Source: a virus
DNA: 47,440 nt
Strand: one strand, 5' to 3'
Virus record (IMG/VR): IMGVR_UViG_3300044796_000303
Location: 1 to 47,440 of that record
Part shown: piece after piece, positions 31,768 to 39,763 of the stretch
Position numbering within the stretch: the stretch's first letter is position 1
How the letters are laid out: each line of letters starts with the position of its first letter
Program-made: the position numbers and the translations under genes
The notes under the pieces: generated by a model
Told to the model about the DNA's origin: nothing
Database searches by the model: none
The model's input: the letters and a program-made list of their open reading frames with translations, nothing else

Positions 31768-32235
31768 TTAAACCCCTGAATGAAATTGGTTGCGGAAAGC
31801 CACGGCCTGGGGAACGCCCGGATTGCGGTCGGCATGCCAGCTGCGCTCGATTTGGATGGACGTGGCAAAGTGGCTGGACAGCAGCGCCTTGATATTGGGT
31901 GCCATTTCGGGGTTGGCAAAATCCGCCTCCCACGGCGTGCCCTTGGCAGCCTGGATGATCTGCGCCACGGCATCATCCAGGGAGAGGTGATCGTCCGGGT
32001 TGTTGGGAGCTTGCAGGCGATCATGCCCGATAGCGGCGATCTGCGCGCGCTCGCCGTTTTGTACGGCGGCGTGATGCCCTTCCAGTATGTCTATGATGGC
32101 CGCTTGCAGTTTCACCGCGGCCGCGCGCTTTTCGCCGGCGACATGCTGGGCGATGTCTACAATGTTTGATGCCGTCGCTTCCGCCCACTTTTCGGGCGAA
32201 TGCGGGCCTCCGTTCGTTATCAGAACGTTTTGCAT
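31768..32235 (-). CDS. conserved hypothetical protein next to terminase
   Basis: 155 residues, helical, acidic: LITNGGPHSPEKWAEATASN, then IVDIAQHVAGEKRAAAVKLQ. It contains repeated His (EGHHAAVQNGE) but no recognised domain. A strong AGGAGAAAA site precedes the ATG. Position between terminase and the fibre-like block suggests a virion assembly role. Confidence 0.6.
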   Translation of the reverse strand: MQNVLITNGGPHSPEKWAEATASNIVDIAQHVAGEKRAAAVKLQAAIIDILEGHHAAVQNGERAQIAAIGHDRLQAPNNPDDHLSLDDAVAQIIQAAKGTPWEADFANPEMAPNIKALLSSHFATSIQIERSWHADRNPGVPQAVAFRNQFHSGV

Positions 32236-32259
32236 TTTTTCTCCTTTCAGAATTACTGC

Positions 32260-33993
32260 CTAAACCACCATAAGTTCGTAGTCGGACCCGATCACCGCAT
32301 ACTTTGGATCGCCCGCCACCACCGCGCGCGACATGGCGACGATGAGTGCAATCGCGGCGTCAATTTTGTTTTGCGGGCGTTGCTTGCGCGGGAAGATGTT
32401 TTCGTTTTTGTCCGTAAAGACTTCGACGTTGCTCATCATCCAGACGAAGGCGGGGTTGCCGTCGTGATGGAACCTGCCCGCGTCTATCAGCGCGGCGATT
32501 TCTTTCATGGGGTCGCTGAGGTAGCGCGTTTGCTGCGGCACGTCCACGACTTCGATGCCCTGGTTCGCCAGGTTCGCGCCCAGCTGCTGGCCGCCCCACG
32601 GATCTTTCGCCACTTCGCGGATGGCGAAGGTTTCGGAATCCGCGAATATTTCTTCCTGGATCATTTCCAGGTCTATCATGTTGCCGGGCGTGACTATTAA
32701 GTGACCGGAATTGACCCAGCCCCGGTAGTGCGCGTTTTCTGGCTTTTGTGTGGCTGCCTCGGGTACATAGTTGCTCGAAAAGGCGAAGTAGTGATCCGCG
32801 CCGTCAATTTCGCGCTTGAATATGTTTAATTTGCTCGCGATGTCTTGTTTGCTGGCCAGATCGAGGCCGATTATGCATTCTTCGCCCGCAAATTGTTCTT
32901 TGGTGAGCGAGGGATCTCCTGCGCATTGCAGGTTGTGCAGGTTTATCCAGGGCGAAGCCGCCGCGCACCAGATGTTGAGGTGTTTGGTCTTGAATACGTT
33001 TTGCTTGCGCGGATCCGAGACGGCGTCGCGGAGCTGCGTTTTAAGGAAATCGATATCCACCGAAACCCCGAAGTTGGGGTTGGCTTTGATCAGTGCGTCT
33101 TCGGTGGTCCAGTCGTCCCCTTCGTCTATGGTGAAGATGATGCCGAAGCGTTGGTCGTTCTCGATGGTGCCTTCGAGTATTTTTTGCAGCTCCACCTGGT
33201 GCGTGTAGCACGGGCCCGAAACATCCGTGCCCGCCGTGGTGATGCCAAGCATCAGCGGCTGCGAGCGCGCGCCCATGCCGGTCTGCATGGTTTCGTAGAG
33301 TTCTGCCGTTTTGTGTTCGTGGTATTCGTCCACGATGGCGCAGCTGGGCGATGCGCCGTCGCCAGGCTTGCCGATCACGGGCTCGAATTTGCTGTTGGTC
33401 TGCGCCACCGACAGGTTGGAGGCGTTGACTGTCACTCCGTACCGCTGCCTGAATTCCGGCGTGGCGCGAGCCATCAGCAGGGAGGGCCGGAATACTTCCA
33501 TGGCCTGGTCCTGCGTTGTGGCGCCGCTGTAGACCTCTGCGCCGAATTCTTCATCGACAGCCAGCATGAAGAGGCCGACGATGCTGGCCAGCGTGCTCTT
33601 TGCATTCTTGCGCGGAACGAATAAATCTGCCGCGCGGAAGCGGCGCTTGGACGTGACGCGGTGCACCCAGCCGAAGACGCTTGCCAGGATGAATATCTGC
33701 CATGGCTCAAGCTTGATGCGCATCTGGCGCGCAGCCCAATCGCCTTTGATATGCGGCATCAGCTCTGCGAAGAGGCAGATGCGCTCTGCCGGGCGGTACG
33801 TTTTGTCTTGGGCGTCTGTCAGCTCAGGGTTGAATATGTAGGGCCATGCACCATCTTCAACTCGCGCCAGGTCATTGAGGTGACGCTGCCCGGCCAGTCT
33901 TACCCATTTGCAGGCTTTGATGCGGCCTTCGACAACGTCGCGCGCGTACTGCGTGGCGATGTCGCCGAAATTTTGTTCTATAGCCGGTCCCAT
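32260..33993 (-). CDS. terL: terminase large subunit
   Basis: 577 residues. ATPase: Walker A VPRKNAKST (127-135), Walker B with catalytic Glu in CAIVDEYHEH, and coupling motif LGITTAGTD. Nuclease: IIGLDLASKQDI (first Asp) and the C-terminal NKIDAAIALIVAMSRA. It belongs to the phage terminase family found with P27-type small subunits and cos-type packaging. The start overlaps the small-subunit stop by 16 bases. Confidence 0.95.
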   Translation of the reverse strand: MGPAIEQNFGDIATQYARDVVEGRIKACKWVRLAGQRHLNDLARVEDGAWPYIFNPELTDAQDKTYRPAERICLFAELMPHIKGDWAARQMRIKLEPWQIFILASVFGWVHRVTSKRRFRAADLFVPRKNAKSTLASIVGLFMLAVDEEFGAEVYSGATTQDQAMEVFRPSLLMARATPEFRQRYGVTVNASNLSVAQTNSKFEPVIGKPGDGASPSCAIVDEYHEHKTAELYETMQTGMGARSQPLMLGITTAGTDVSGPCYTHQVELQKILEGTIENDQRFGIIFTIDEGDDWTTEDALIKANPNFGVSVDIDFLKTQLRDAVSDPRKQNVFKTKHLNIWCAAASPWINLHNLQCAGDPSLTKEQFAGEECIIGLDLASKQDIASKLNIFKREIDGADHYFAFSSNYVPEAATQKPENAHYRGWVNSGHLIVTPGNMIDLEMIQEEIFADSETFAIREVAKDPWGGQQLGANLANQGIEVVDVPQQTRYLSDPMKEIAALIDAGRFHHDGNPAFVWMMSNVEVFTDKNENIFPRKQRPQNKIDAAIALIVAMSRAVVAGDPKYAVIGSDYELMVV

Positions 33994-34529
33994 TGGCTTT
34001 GCCCCGCGCCGTCAAGCGGAAGGGAGGCTTGCCGGTTGTCGCTCGGGTTGACGCGCCCGCGCGAGCTGGGCGACATGCCGAAGCTTTGCAGGTACCAGTG
34101 GACTTCCTGCGCGGCTCGGCGCTGCACCACCCAGTGGTGCGAGTAGATCAGGGAGCCGTTCGGGCTGGGCACCATGATGCCGTCGCCGCCTTTCCACACT
34201 TCGCCCTTGGCCTCGGCTTCGATGCGTCCGGCTTCTGCAGCATCCATGGCGCGCGTGAGCATCGTTTCGGCCCACACCATGCGCGCCCATGCCTGGCAAT
34301 ACAGCGCCAGGGCAGCGCGATCAAGCTTGGAGATGAGACCATACCGCACCAGCTCGGCTGATATGCGGCGCCATTCCTTTTTGGCCTCTGTCCATAAATG
34401 CTTGGGGCACGATGGAATCTCAACCTCGGGATTGAACTCGTGCAGCAGCTCATCAAGAGATTTTTTGCTGGCATTCCCGCGCAGCAAATGAACGTTCGCC
34501 GGGAGCGGCTTAGGCCCTCGTGATCCCAT
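33978..34529 (-). CDS. terS: terminase small subunit, P27 family
   Basis: 183 residues. GSRGPKPLPANVHLLRGNAS, then IPSCPKHLWTEAKKEWRRIS and LISKLDRAALALYCQAWARM are P27-family hallmarks, followed by QEVHWYLQSFGMSPSSRGRV. It binds the packaging site and feeds DNA to TerL. The packaging site candidate lies directly upstream (34600-34715), and the HNH gene beyond it completes the HK97-type cos packaging set. Confidence 0.9.
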   Translation of the reverse strand: MGSRGPKPLPANVHLLRGNASKKSLDELLHEFNPEVEIPSCPKHLWTEAKKEWRRISAELVRYGLISKLDRAALALYCQAWARMVWAETMLTRAMDAAEAGRIEAEAKGEVWKGGDGIMVPSPNGSLIYSHHWVVQRRAAQEVHWYLQSFGMSPSSRGRVNPSDNRQASLPLDGAGQSQWDRL

Positions 34530-34599
34530 GTCAATTTACTCCATCAAAAATGCAAACGGGCGACCCGTTTCCGGATCGCCCGCAGAAAAATAACCGTGA

Positions 34600-34715
34600 A
34601 GATGTCTGCACCCAAGGCACTGACCACCCCCCCCTCCCCAAAACCCCCGCACGTAAAAATTTGTGTACCAACCCGGTCTAGAGAATTTTGCTCCCAGGGA
34701 TTTGACCCCCCTATC
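34600..34715. other. candidate cos / packaging site region
   Basis: About 180 bases between the small terminase and HNH genes (34530-34710) hold no convincing gene. They contain a C8 tract, further C5-C6 tracts, and on the minus strand GGGGGGTCAAATCCCTGGG, a sequence I recall from the same place in cos-type phages with P27 terminases. Position and composition fit a cohesive-end site; the cut positions cannot be read from sequence alone. Confidence 0.45.
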
Positions 34716-35082
34716 CCCAGCGACCATCCTCGCGTGCGGTCTTGCTGTCGTGGCATCGCTTGCTCATGGCCTGCCAGTTGCTGCGATCCCAGAAGAGCTT
34801 CATATCACCCTTGTGTGGAATTTTATGATCCACGACTGACGAGGCTATCGTTCTCTTTTGCCCTGCAAGACAATCGGGACACTCGCACAACGGATGCTCG
34901 CGCAGGAACTGTTCACGCGCCTGCTGCCACTTGTAGCCATAGCCACGCTTCGTTGATGATTCGCGCCGCTGCTCTACCTGCTGCTTTACCTCGCGCTTGT
35001 GCGCCTGGCAGTAGCCGCCACCATCACGGACAAGGGCACTGCATCCTTGTTTCCTGCACGGTTTTGCGGCGGCGATGGGCAT
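34711..35082 (-). CDS. HNH endonuclease
   Basis: 123 residues from an ATG at 35082. Zinc Cys pairs (CRKQGC and CECPDC), then the HNH core ASSVVDHKIPHKGDMKLFW with His/Asp metal ligands and SNWQAMSKRCHDSKTAREDG. Phage HNH proteins beside terminase stimulate cos cleavage by the terminase, as in HK97. The gene starts after a T-run without a clear Shine-Dalgarno; a longer start (35190) would overlap the upstream regulator. Confidence 0.9.
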   Translation of the reverse strand: MPIAAAKPCRKQGCSALVRDGGGYCQAHKREVKQQVEQRRESSTKRGYGYKWQQAREQFLREHPLCECPDCLAGQKRTIASSVVDHKIPHKGDMKLFWDRSNWQAMSKRCHDSKTAREDGRWG

Positions 35083-35095
35083 AACAAAAAACCCG

Positions 35096-35551
35096 TCAGG
35101 CTTGCGCCGTAACGGGTTGATTTCCTCCGGGGGCAATTCCCCCAATAACTGATTGGCGCACATTTTGGTGAGTTGCTCCAAAAATGTCAAGTGATATTTG
35201 CCTGTAAGAAATATTCAAGTGCTGACTCATAGTCCGGCGGTCTATCCCAAGCGTTTCCGCATTCTTTCTCTCAGACCAGCCGAGCCCGAGCATATGCACC
35301 TGAATCACAACAACGCGCTGCACTTTAGGCAACTTGCGGACAGCCACATCCACATCCATCGCAAGCAAATGATCTTCGTCAACGCCCATCGGCACCTTCG
35401 ATTCATAACCTCCGCGATCGCCACCATCGCCGCCGCCCAAGATACAAGAAGCGGCAAAGCCAAGCGCGCCGCCTTCGCATCTGATCGCCCAGCGCCCCCA
35501 CTTATCCAATGCGGCCTTTACAGAAGAAAACTCACCTGATTTTGCTTTCAT
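35096..35551 (-). CDS. putative late regulator, antiterminator Q / sigma-region-4-like
   Basis: 151 residues. N-terminal KAALDKWGRWAIRCEGGALG recalls phage antitermination Q-type proteins; the middle LPKVQRVVVIQVHMLGLGWS, then ERKNAETLGIDRRTMSQHLN is a sigma-70 region-4-like helix-turn-helix. It lies just upstream of the packaging and structural genes, where late activators sit. The ATG overlaps the previous stop (ATGA). Target promoter not identified. Confidence 0.7.
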   Translation of the reverse strand: MKAKSGEFSSVKAALDKWGRWAIRCEGGALGFAASCILGGGDGGDRGGYESKVPMGVDEDHLLAMDVDVAVRKLPKVQRVVVIQVHMLGLGWSERKNAETLGIDRRTMSQHLNISYRQISLDIFGATHQNVRQSVIGGIAPGGNQPVTAQA

Positions 35552-35700
35552 CGCTTCATCCCTTTCAAAACCTGCCTCACCAATACCTGGATACGTCTCG
35601 CTTTATGTTTCCGAAGTTGAAGCAACTTACGACGTTCGGCGCGCTTCCGGTCCAGCGCATCAGCCGGATCGCCGTACATCCAAAACGGAAGCGCTCTCAT
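35548..35700 (-). CDS. small basic protein
   Basis: 50 residues: MRALPFWMYGDPADALDRKR, then a run of Arg/Lys/Leu helices (AERRKLLQLRKHKARRIQVL). Strongly basic, probably nucleic-acid-binding. The stop overlaps the regulator ATG (ATGA) and the start overlaps the stop of the repeat-region frame. I recall similar MRALPFWMYGD proteins in phages in the same position; function unknown. Confidence 0.6.
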   Translation of the reverse strand: MRALPFWMYGDPADALDRKRAERRKLLQLRKHKARRIQVLVRQVLKGMKR

Positions 35701-35969
35701 TTTTTCCATACCTCACCAAGGTATGGAGCAGGTATGGAATCCCGGAAGCCGCATAAACAGGACATCTTCCATACCTTCCATACCTTCCAGACGTAAAACG
35801 AGATACGCACGCGCGCGCGTATATGCGCGGGCGCATGCCTGCGCGCTCGCGCTCGCACGAGGGAAAGGTGTGGAAGGTATGGAAGGTATGGAAGAGCAAG
35901 CACTGGCGCGGCTTCCAGCCTTCCATACCTATGCCATACCTTCCATACCTCGTGGCTAAAATGGGACAT
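35697..35969 (-). CDS. doubtful frame across the GGTATGGAA repeats
   Basis: 90 residues starting inside the primase 3' end. It is dominated by what the DNA repeats encode (HEVWKVWHRYGR, FYVWKVWKVWKMS). Both ends overlap neighbours in coupled fashion (the stop forms ATGA with the 50-residue gene), and similar VWKVWK frames occur behind VirE-type primase genes in other phages. Either a real fast-evolving peptide or an open frame kept so that ribosomes pass through. The DNA repeat is the stronger signal. Confidence 0.3.
   Translation of the reverse strand: MSHFSHEVWKVWHRYGRLEAAPVLALPYLPYLPHLSLVRARARRHAPAHIRARVRISFYVWKVWKVWKMSCLCGFRDSIPAPYLGEVWKK
35704..35949. repeat. array of inverted 9-bp units (GGTATGGAA / TTCCATACC)
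   Basis: About ten complete or near-complete copies in 246 bases. TTCCATACC orientation: 35704-35712, 35767-35775, 35776-35784, 35921-35929, 35932-35940 (one change), 35941-35949. GGTATGGAA orientation: about 35719-35728 and 35731-35739, 35867-35875 (one change), 35876-35884, 35885-35893. Tandem pairs and triplets face each other around an alternating purine-pyrimidine core (GCGCGCGCGTATATGCGCG near 35812-35830), so the region can form large hairpins in RNA or cruciforms in DNA. It directly follows the primase gene. Iteron-like origin, transcript-processing site or terminator-like insulator are possible. Confidence 0.85.
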
Positions 35970-38070
35970 TTTCTTCCTCCCCATTCTGCTGCGCGGGCTT
36001 GTTGCTTGTCGACTTTGCCGTTTTCTCTGGCGGCTTGTACCAAAAGCGAATCATGCCGTTGCGTCTTTCAACCTTCTTGCACCCGAGCTTCCGCAAGGAA
36101 TTGCCAACTCGGGTTTGTAAATCCCGCGTCAATTTCGATGCATCCAAATTCAGGCCGTCACAAGCGGCCATTGCGAGGCTGAATTCCATGGTTCGCCCAT
36201 AGACCCAATCGTGCAAAAGGTCGACTAGCGAATCCTGTTGCTCACGCTTGAGTTGCTCCGGGTCAAAAATCTCGCGCTGCTCGTCGGAGGTTGGCCAAAA
36301 CCGCTCGCCCTTTTCAAACCTGACAAGTGCCTCGGCAAACAACTGATCCCGAACCGACCTGAGCCCCTCGATATTTACGTCATGGTCAACACCAAGCGGC
36401 CAGAAGCGCCGTCCGCCAGTCGGGTCCTTATTCCACTCCCATTCATTTGTAGTTCCGGCAAAAACAACCTGGCGGGGGCAGCGGATTTCACGCCGCCCGT
36501 ATACAGGACGGTATTCGTCAATACGCCTTGAGATAAAGCTCTTCTGCTTGCTGGATTCATGCTTGGCAAGCGATCCCAACTCCTGAAATTCATGCAGCAT
36601 CTTGCCGCGCAAGGCGCTCATAGAATCTTTGTTGTCCAGATTGATATCGCTGTCGCTGAACCACTCACCACCAAGCACAGCCAGCGCGCTACTCTTCATG
36701 CGACCCTGCGTGCCTTCCAGCACAAGGCAGTAATCAAACTTCGCGCCCGGCTTCATCACGCGGGCAACCATGCCCATCAGAAACCAGCGCGACACGCGCA
36801 TCGAATATTCGGTTTTTGGCACGCTCAGGTAATCGCTCGCCCAATCATCCAGACGCGGGATGCCATCCCAAGTAAGCGCGCGCAGCCAGAGTCGCGGCGG
36901 ATGGAATCCGTTCTCGCGAGCAATGACCTCGATGGCTTCACAAACAAGAACGGATGAAGGTGTAAAACTATAAGTGCGTGAGAGCCACATTGCCGTACGT
37001 GAATCATCGGTTGACTCCCATTCCCCGGTCGCGCCACCATGAAACGGAGGCGGCTTGAGCTTTACCACGCGCTGCGCAAATTCATCAAAAGCGACGACGC
37101 CTTTCCACTCTTCGGCATTAGCCAGAATGTCATGCACATTCGCCAGGCAAGGCACCAGATCGCCATGCTTCTTGAGCAACCTGAATTCCCACGACGCGCC
37201 CAAAGAAACCGGCTCTTCGGCTTCGGGTAATGGATCAGCGTCAGAACGCTCGCCGCGCAATTTGCGAATGCGCTGCTGGAACTCCGTGCCGAGCCCTTTC
37301 CCGGAGAAGTCCATCAATTCTCCAAAAAACTTCTCGCCAAAGGCCTTTCTTGCATCCGCACCCGCTGCCAGGGCGAGCGTTTCGGTTCCCCATTCCTTTA
37401 GAGCCACGAATGCTGCGCCGTACCCTTCGGGCAACTGATCATCAGCAAAAAAATCGACTATCGAAAGCACACCGCAGCCGAAGCCGAGCAAAATCTTCTC
37501 GATCTTAAGCGCGGCCTGCCAGCCAGGCTGGCGCTCGCGGGGAAGAATTGCGCCTCCCACAACATCATCGCGCCGGACCTTTGCGCGCTCGCGGGTCAGC
37601 GTCGGCCAAATCGAAACCTTGCGCCCCTTGAGAGGCGACCAGTCCACCTCATCTATTTTCCGCATACCGCCGGGCCACGAAACTACCGCAACCCCGCCAC
37701 CTGCCCATTCGAACAGCTTCCGCGCCCAAAAAGCCTCATGCTCGTCAAACACTACCAAAACAAACCCGAATTCCTTGCCGGCATCACCGAGCGTCTCAAG
37801 GCCATAAAGAGGGCGATATCGCGGAAACTGAATCCAGCGCCAGCCGCGCATGCCGTCCTGATCCACGCACCATGTAAGCGGCAAATGCACAGCTTCGCCG
37901 GATGAAGTCATGAACCGGGCCACATAGCCCAGCAACTGACCGTCCTGGTCAAGGTACTCGAATGAACGCAGCGGCTCCCCGCGTGTCCCATGGCGCACCT
38001 TGGCCTCGGGCGTTCCCCCAGGCACCGGCAGAATCGGAGCCCAGATCGAGCGCGCCTTATCTGATTTCAT
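35956..38070 (-). CDS. primase/helicase, VirE-family (D5-like)
   Basis: 704 residues. N-terminal half (about 1-250) has a toprim/primase-like part (YVARFMTSSGEAVHLPLTWC, RYRPLYGLETLG, VVFDEHEAFWARKLFEWAGG); the C-terminal half is a VirE/P4-D5-type superfamily 3 ATPase: Walker A EGTQGRMKSSAL, Walker B-like region MLHEFQELGSLAK, and the sensor FAGTTNEWEWNKDPTGGRRF. This combination primes and unwinds phage DNA, so the phage initiates its own replication. Last residues NGEEENVPF overlap the repeat-region frame. Confidence 0.85.
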   Translation of the reverse strand: MKSDKARSIWAPILPVPGGTPEAKVRHGTRGEPLRSFEYLDQDGQLLGYVARFMTSSGEAVHLPLTWCVDQDGMRGWRWIQFPRYRPLYGLETLGDAGKEFGFVLVVFDEHEAFWARKLFEWAGGGVAVVSWPGGMRKIDEVDWSPLKGRKVSIWPTLTRERAKVRRDDVVGGAILPRERQPGWQAALKIEKILLGFGCGVLSIVDFFADDQLPEGYGAAFVALKEWGTETLALAAGADARKAFGEKFFGELMDFSGKGLGTEFQQRIRKLRGERSDADPLPEAEEPVSLGASWEFRLLKKHGDLVPCLANVHDILANAEEWKGVVAFDEFAQRVVKLKPPPFHGGATGEWESTDDSRTAMWLSRTYSFTPSSVLVCEAIEVIARENGFHPPRLWLRALTWDGIPRLDDWASDYLSVPKTEYSMRVSRWFLMGMVARVMKPGAKFDYCLVLEGTQGRMKSSALAVLGGEWFSDSDINLDNKDSMSALRGKMLHEFQELGSLAKHESSKQKSFISRRIDEYRPVYGRREIRCPRQVVFAGTTNEWEWNKDPTGGRRFWPLGVDHDVNIEGLRSVRDQLFAEALVRFEKGERFWPTSDEQREIFDPEQLKREQQDSLVDLLHDWVYGRTMEFSLAMAACDGLNLDASKLTRDLQTRVGNSLRKLGCKKVERRNGMIRFWYKPPEKTAKSTSNKPAQQNGEEENVPF

Positions 38071-38308
38071 TACCCAACCCTGGAATCACAGCATCCCCAT
38101 TTTTAATTTTCCAGCGCTCGATCACCACACGCTCCAGCTCGGTATAAAACGCTGCGCTTTTCGTCTCTTTAAAACGCCCCATCCAGCCGCGCCGGAGAGC
38201 CCTCACAGGAATGCTCCCGACGAAGCGCGCGACGCAACACACCCGTCCAAAGTCATAAACACCCCGATCCTTCACGCATAGCCCGCACAGAGCACCTTCC
38301 ACCGTCAA
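38057..38308 (-). CDS. small Cys-containing hypothetical protein
   Basis: 83 residues from a TTG (GTG two codons later is an alternative). Cys pairs CGLC (8-11) and a following CC (24-25) suggest metal binding; the C-terminal half is basic and helical (RALRRGWMGRFKETKSAAFY). Overlaps the primase start by 14 bases and the upstream stop. Possibly a replication accessory; family not recognised. Confidence 0.55.
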   Translation of the reverse strand: MTVEGALCGLCVKDRGVYDFGRVCCVARFVGSIPVRALRRGWMGRFKETKSAAFYTELERVVIERWKIKNGDAVIPGLGNEIR

Positions 38309-38493
38309 ACCCTGTTCTTGTCGAAATTAGCACGCTTCTCACGCACACGAACGATTGCTGCCAGATAGTCGGCATCGTTAAAATAAATCTTGCGGTCCGG
38401 GTCGGGATACCGCTCGATAGCCTCATGGCTCGGGCGCCGCTCCTCCTTAACTTTGGCCGACGGTTTATTTTTCTTCATCCCCATTTCTTTCAT
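38305..38493 (-). CDS. small charged hypothetical protein
   Basis: 62 residues, Lys/Arg/Glu-rich: KKNKPSAKVKEERRPSHEAI, then YPDPDRKIYFNDADYLAAIV. No domain recognised. Part of the short-gene chain ahead of the primase, with coupled overlaps on both sides. Confidence 0.5.
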   Translation of the reverse strand: MKEMGMKKNKPSAKVKEERRPSHEAIERYPDPDRKIYFNDADYLAAIVRVREKRANFDKNRV

Positions 38494-38567
38494 TGTTCGA
38501 TGGCACCCATAGGCCGGCCAGAGCGTTTCACTGGCGATGCGCGTCTGCGCACTGGATGCGGCGACAT
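38490..38567 (-). CDS. possible 25-residue basic peptide
   Basis: MSPHPVRRRASPVKRSGRPM then GAIEQ. Its stop overlaps the next ATG (ATGA), which favours a real coupled gene, and the RRR...KRSGRP sequence is AT-hook-like. Very short and with a poor ribosome site, so doubtful. Confidence 0.3.
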   Translation of the reverse strand: MSPHPVRRRASPVKRSGRPMGAIEQ

Positions 38568-38597
38568 GTTCTTAGGGGGAACTCTTAAAACCCGTTT

Positions 38598-38972
38598 TTA
38601 TCTTTCCCGCGCCTTCTTCGGCGCTATCTGTACACCCAGCGCGGCCACCTCTTGAAGCAGCGACTCCAGCCGCTTCATCGTTGCGGCCTCGGCGATCGCC
38701 TGGTCGCCCAGGTAGCGCGCGATCAAGTAATAAACCGGAGTCAAATCTCCCTGCGTCTGGATATACCGCTCCAGATCGTCCACGCCGAGCTTGCGCTGGC
38801 TGTCGTCGCTCAACATGCAAGACAGATTCCCGGGAGCCACATCCAGCGCCCCGGCCACGCGCGTAAGGCCGCGCTGGTAAACACCAGCGGTCACAACGTC
38901 CCGCACATTCCTAAATCTTTCAGTAAGTTGCGGCTCAAGATTAAGCGTCAACTGCAAGTTTTCAGCACTCAT
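38598..38972 (-). CDS. CII-like phage regulator (Phage_CP76 family)
   Basis: 124 residues from an ATG with AGGAG eight bases upstream. Helix-turn-helix part: VTAGVYQRGLTRVAGALDVA, then PGNLSCMLSDDSQRKLGVDD; C-terminal YYLIARYLGDQAIAEAATMK resembles the conserved end of the CP76/CII-like family. In related phages it follows cro and controls the lysis-lysogeny choice or early replication genes. It is separated from the Cro-like gene by a strong terminator. Confidence 0.75.
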   Translation of the reverse strand: MSAENLQLTLNLEPQLTERFRNVRDVVTAGVYQRGLTRVAGALDVAPGNLSCMLSDDSQRKLGVDDLERYIQTQGDLTPVYYLIARYLGDQAIAEAATMKRLESLLQEVAALGVQIAPKKARER

Positions 38973-39070
38973 CTGTGATAACTCCTGATATTTTGTTTTA
39001 TCCGGGATTTTCAGCATTTATCAGTGCCAGCGAGTAAAAAGCTGGCCATGCAAACCACGAAACTACCCTC

Positions 39071-39107
39071 AAAAAAAATCCCGTCCGGGTTTGCCAGCCG
39101 GACGGGA
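39071..39107 (-). terminator. strong terminator between Cro-like and CII-like genes
   Basis: Ten-pair stem (TCCCGTCCGG / CCGGACGGGA, nine-base loop) followed on the minus strand by T8. Its place recalls the tR1 terminator between cro and cII in lambda. The 193 bases from 38973 to 39165 otherwise hold only a 55-residue frame that runs through this hairpin, which I do not call. Confidence 0.85.
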
Positions 39108-39165
39108 CCACCCCGCACCTGTCGGGCGCGGCACCTGCGGAGAGCAGATTCAGTTTGGAGGGCAT

Positions 39166-39336
39166 TTAGCGCTCCACCTCAATTTTTACGACAACCCCAC
39201 GCCGGAGCCAATAATGGACACGCGCCCAATTTGGCTCCAAGCGGGAAATCCGGCACATCCACACAAGCCACATCAAATAAAACCGCAGCCACCAGCGGAT
39301 ACGCACGCTTACGCGAATTTCGTACAAGGAAGTCAT
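39166..39336 (-). CDS. single-pass membrane protein
   Basis: 56 residues from an ATG with GGAGGG nine bases upstream. SLYEIRVSVRIRWWLRFYLM, then WLVWMCRISRLEPNW and a C-terminal RRGVVVKIEVE: one membrane-embedded stretch flanked by Arg. I recall similar RIRWWL small proteins in early operons of proteobacterial phages. The frame is open back to ATG 39468, which overlaps the Cro-like stop (ATGA) and also has an AGGAGG site, so a 100-residue form is possible. Confidence 0.6.
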   Translation of the reverse strand: MTSLYEIRVSVRIRWWLRFYLMWLVWMCRISRLEPNWARVHYWLRRGVVVKIEVER

Positions 39337-39464
39337 GCGCCCTCCGTAAAAGGCGGGCACCCGCAGCCGTGATAGGATGGAGCTCTCACACAACACACCA
39401 TCACGAAAGGGATGCTCCCGCAAAAAACGCCCGGGGCGCAGCTCGAATTTCTGGCGTAAGAGCT

Positions 39465-39740
39465 TCATGCCGCCTCCTGGTGAACTTGCCTGGGCATCCC
39501 GTCGTCAGGATGAGGGTAAATGTCATCACGCAATTCATGAGGCGTTACGCGCCATTCGGTTGCCAGCGCGATCGGGATCACATACTCGGGCGGCGGAGTT
39601 TCGCCCTTAAGGCCGTTAAGCCACTTCCAGACATGCCCCTGTTGCACGTTGCTACCGGGCATAACTCGGCGGATAGCGGCGGCCAGGGCGACTTGGCCGT
39701 TCACCAATTCAACTGCTCTCGATAAGGATTCTTTACTCAT
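39465..39740 (-). CDS. Cro-like repressor (YdaS family)
   Basis: 91 residues: SLSRAVELVNGQVALAAAIR, then RVMPGSNVQQGHVWKWLNGL is the YdaS/Cro-type helix-turn-helix, followed by PPPEYVIPIALATEWRVTPH. Divergent from the CI gene with an 88-base intergenic region that holds the operators, the standard genetic-switch arrangement. It should start the lytic early leftward transcript. Confidence 0.8.
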   Translation of the reverse strand: MSKESLSRAVELVNGQVALAAAIRRVMPGSNVQQGHVWKWLNGLKGETPPPEYVIPIALATEWRVTPHELRDDIYPHPDDGMPRQVHQEAA

Positions 39741-39763
39741 GATTCGCACAGAATACGCCAATG

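Noticed and set aside
35704-35949. CRISPR array
   Set aside because: Units are 9 bp, in both orientations, often directly adjacent, with no regular spacers and no cas genes.
38990-39150. 55-residue minus-strand frame between the CII-like and membrane-protein genes
   Set aside because: It runs straight through the strong terminator hairpin; the hairpin explains the sequence better.
39024-39725. 233-residue plus-strand frame over the Cro-like region
   Set aside because: Arg-rich antisense translation of recognised regulator genes and a terminator.
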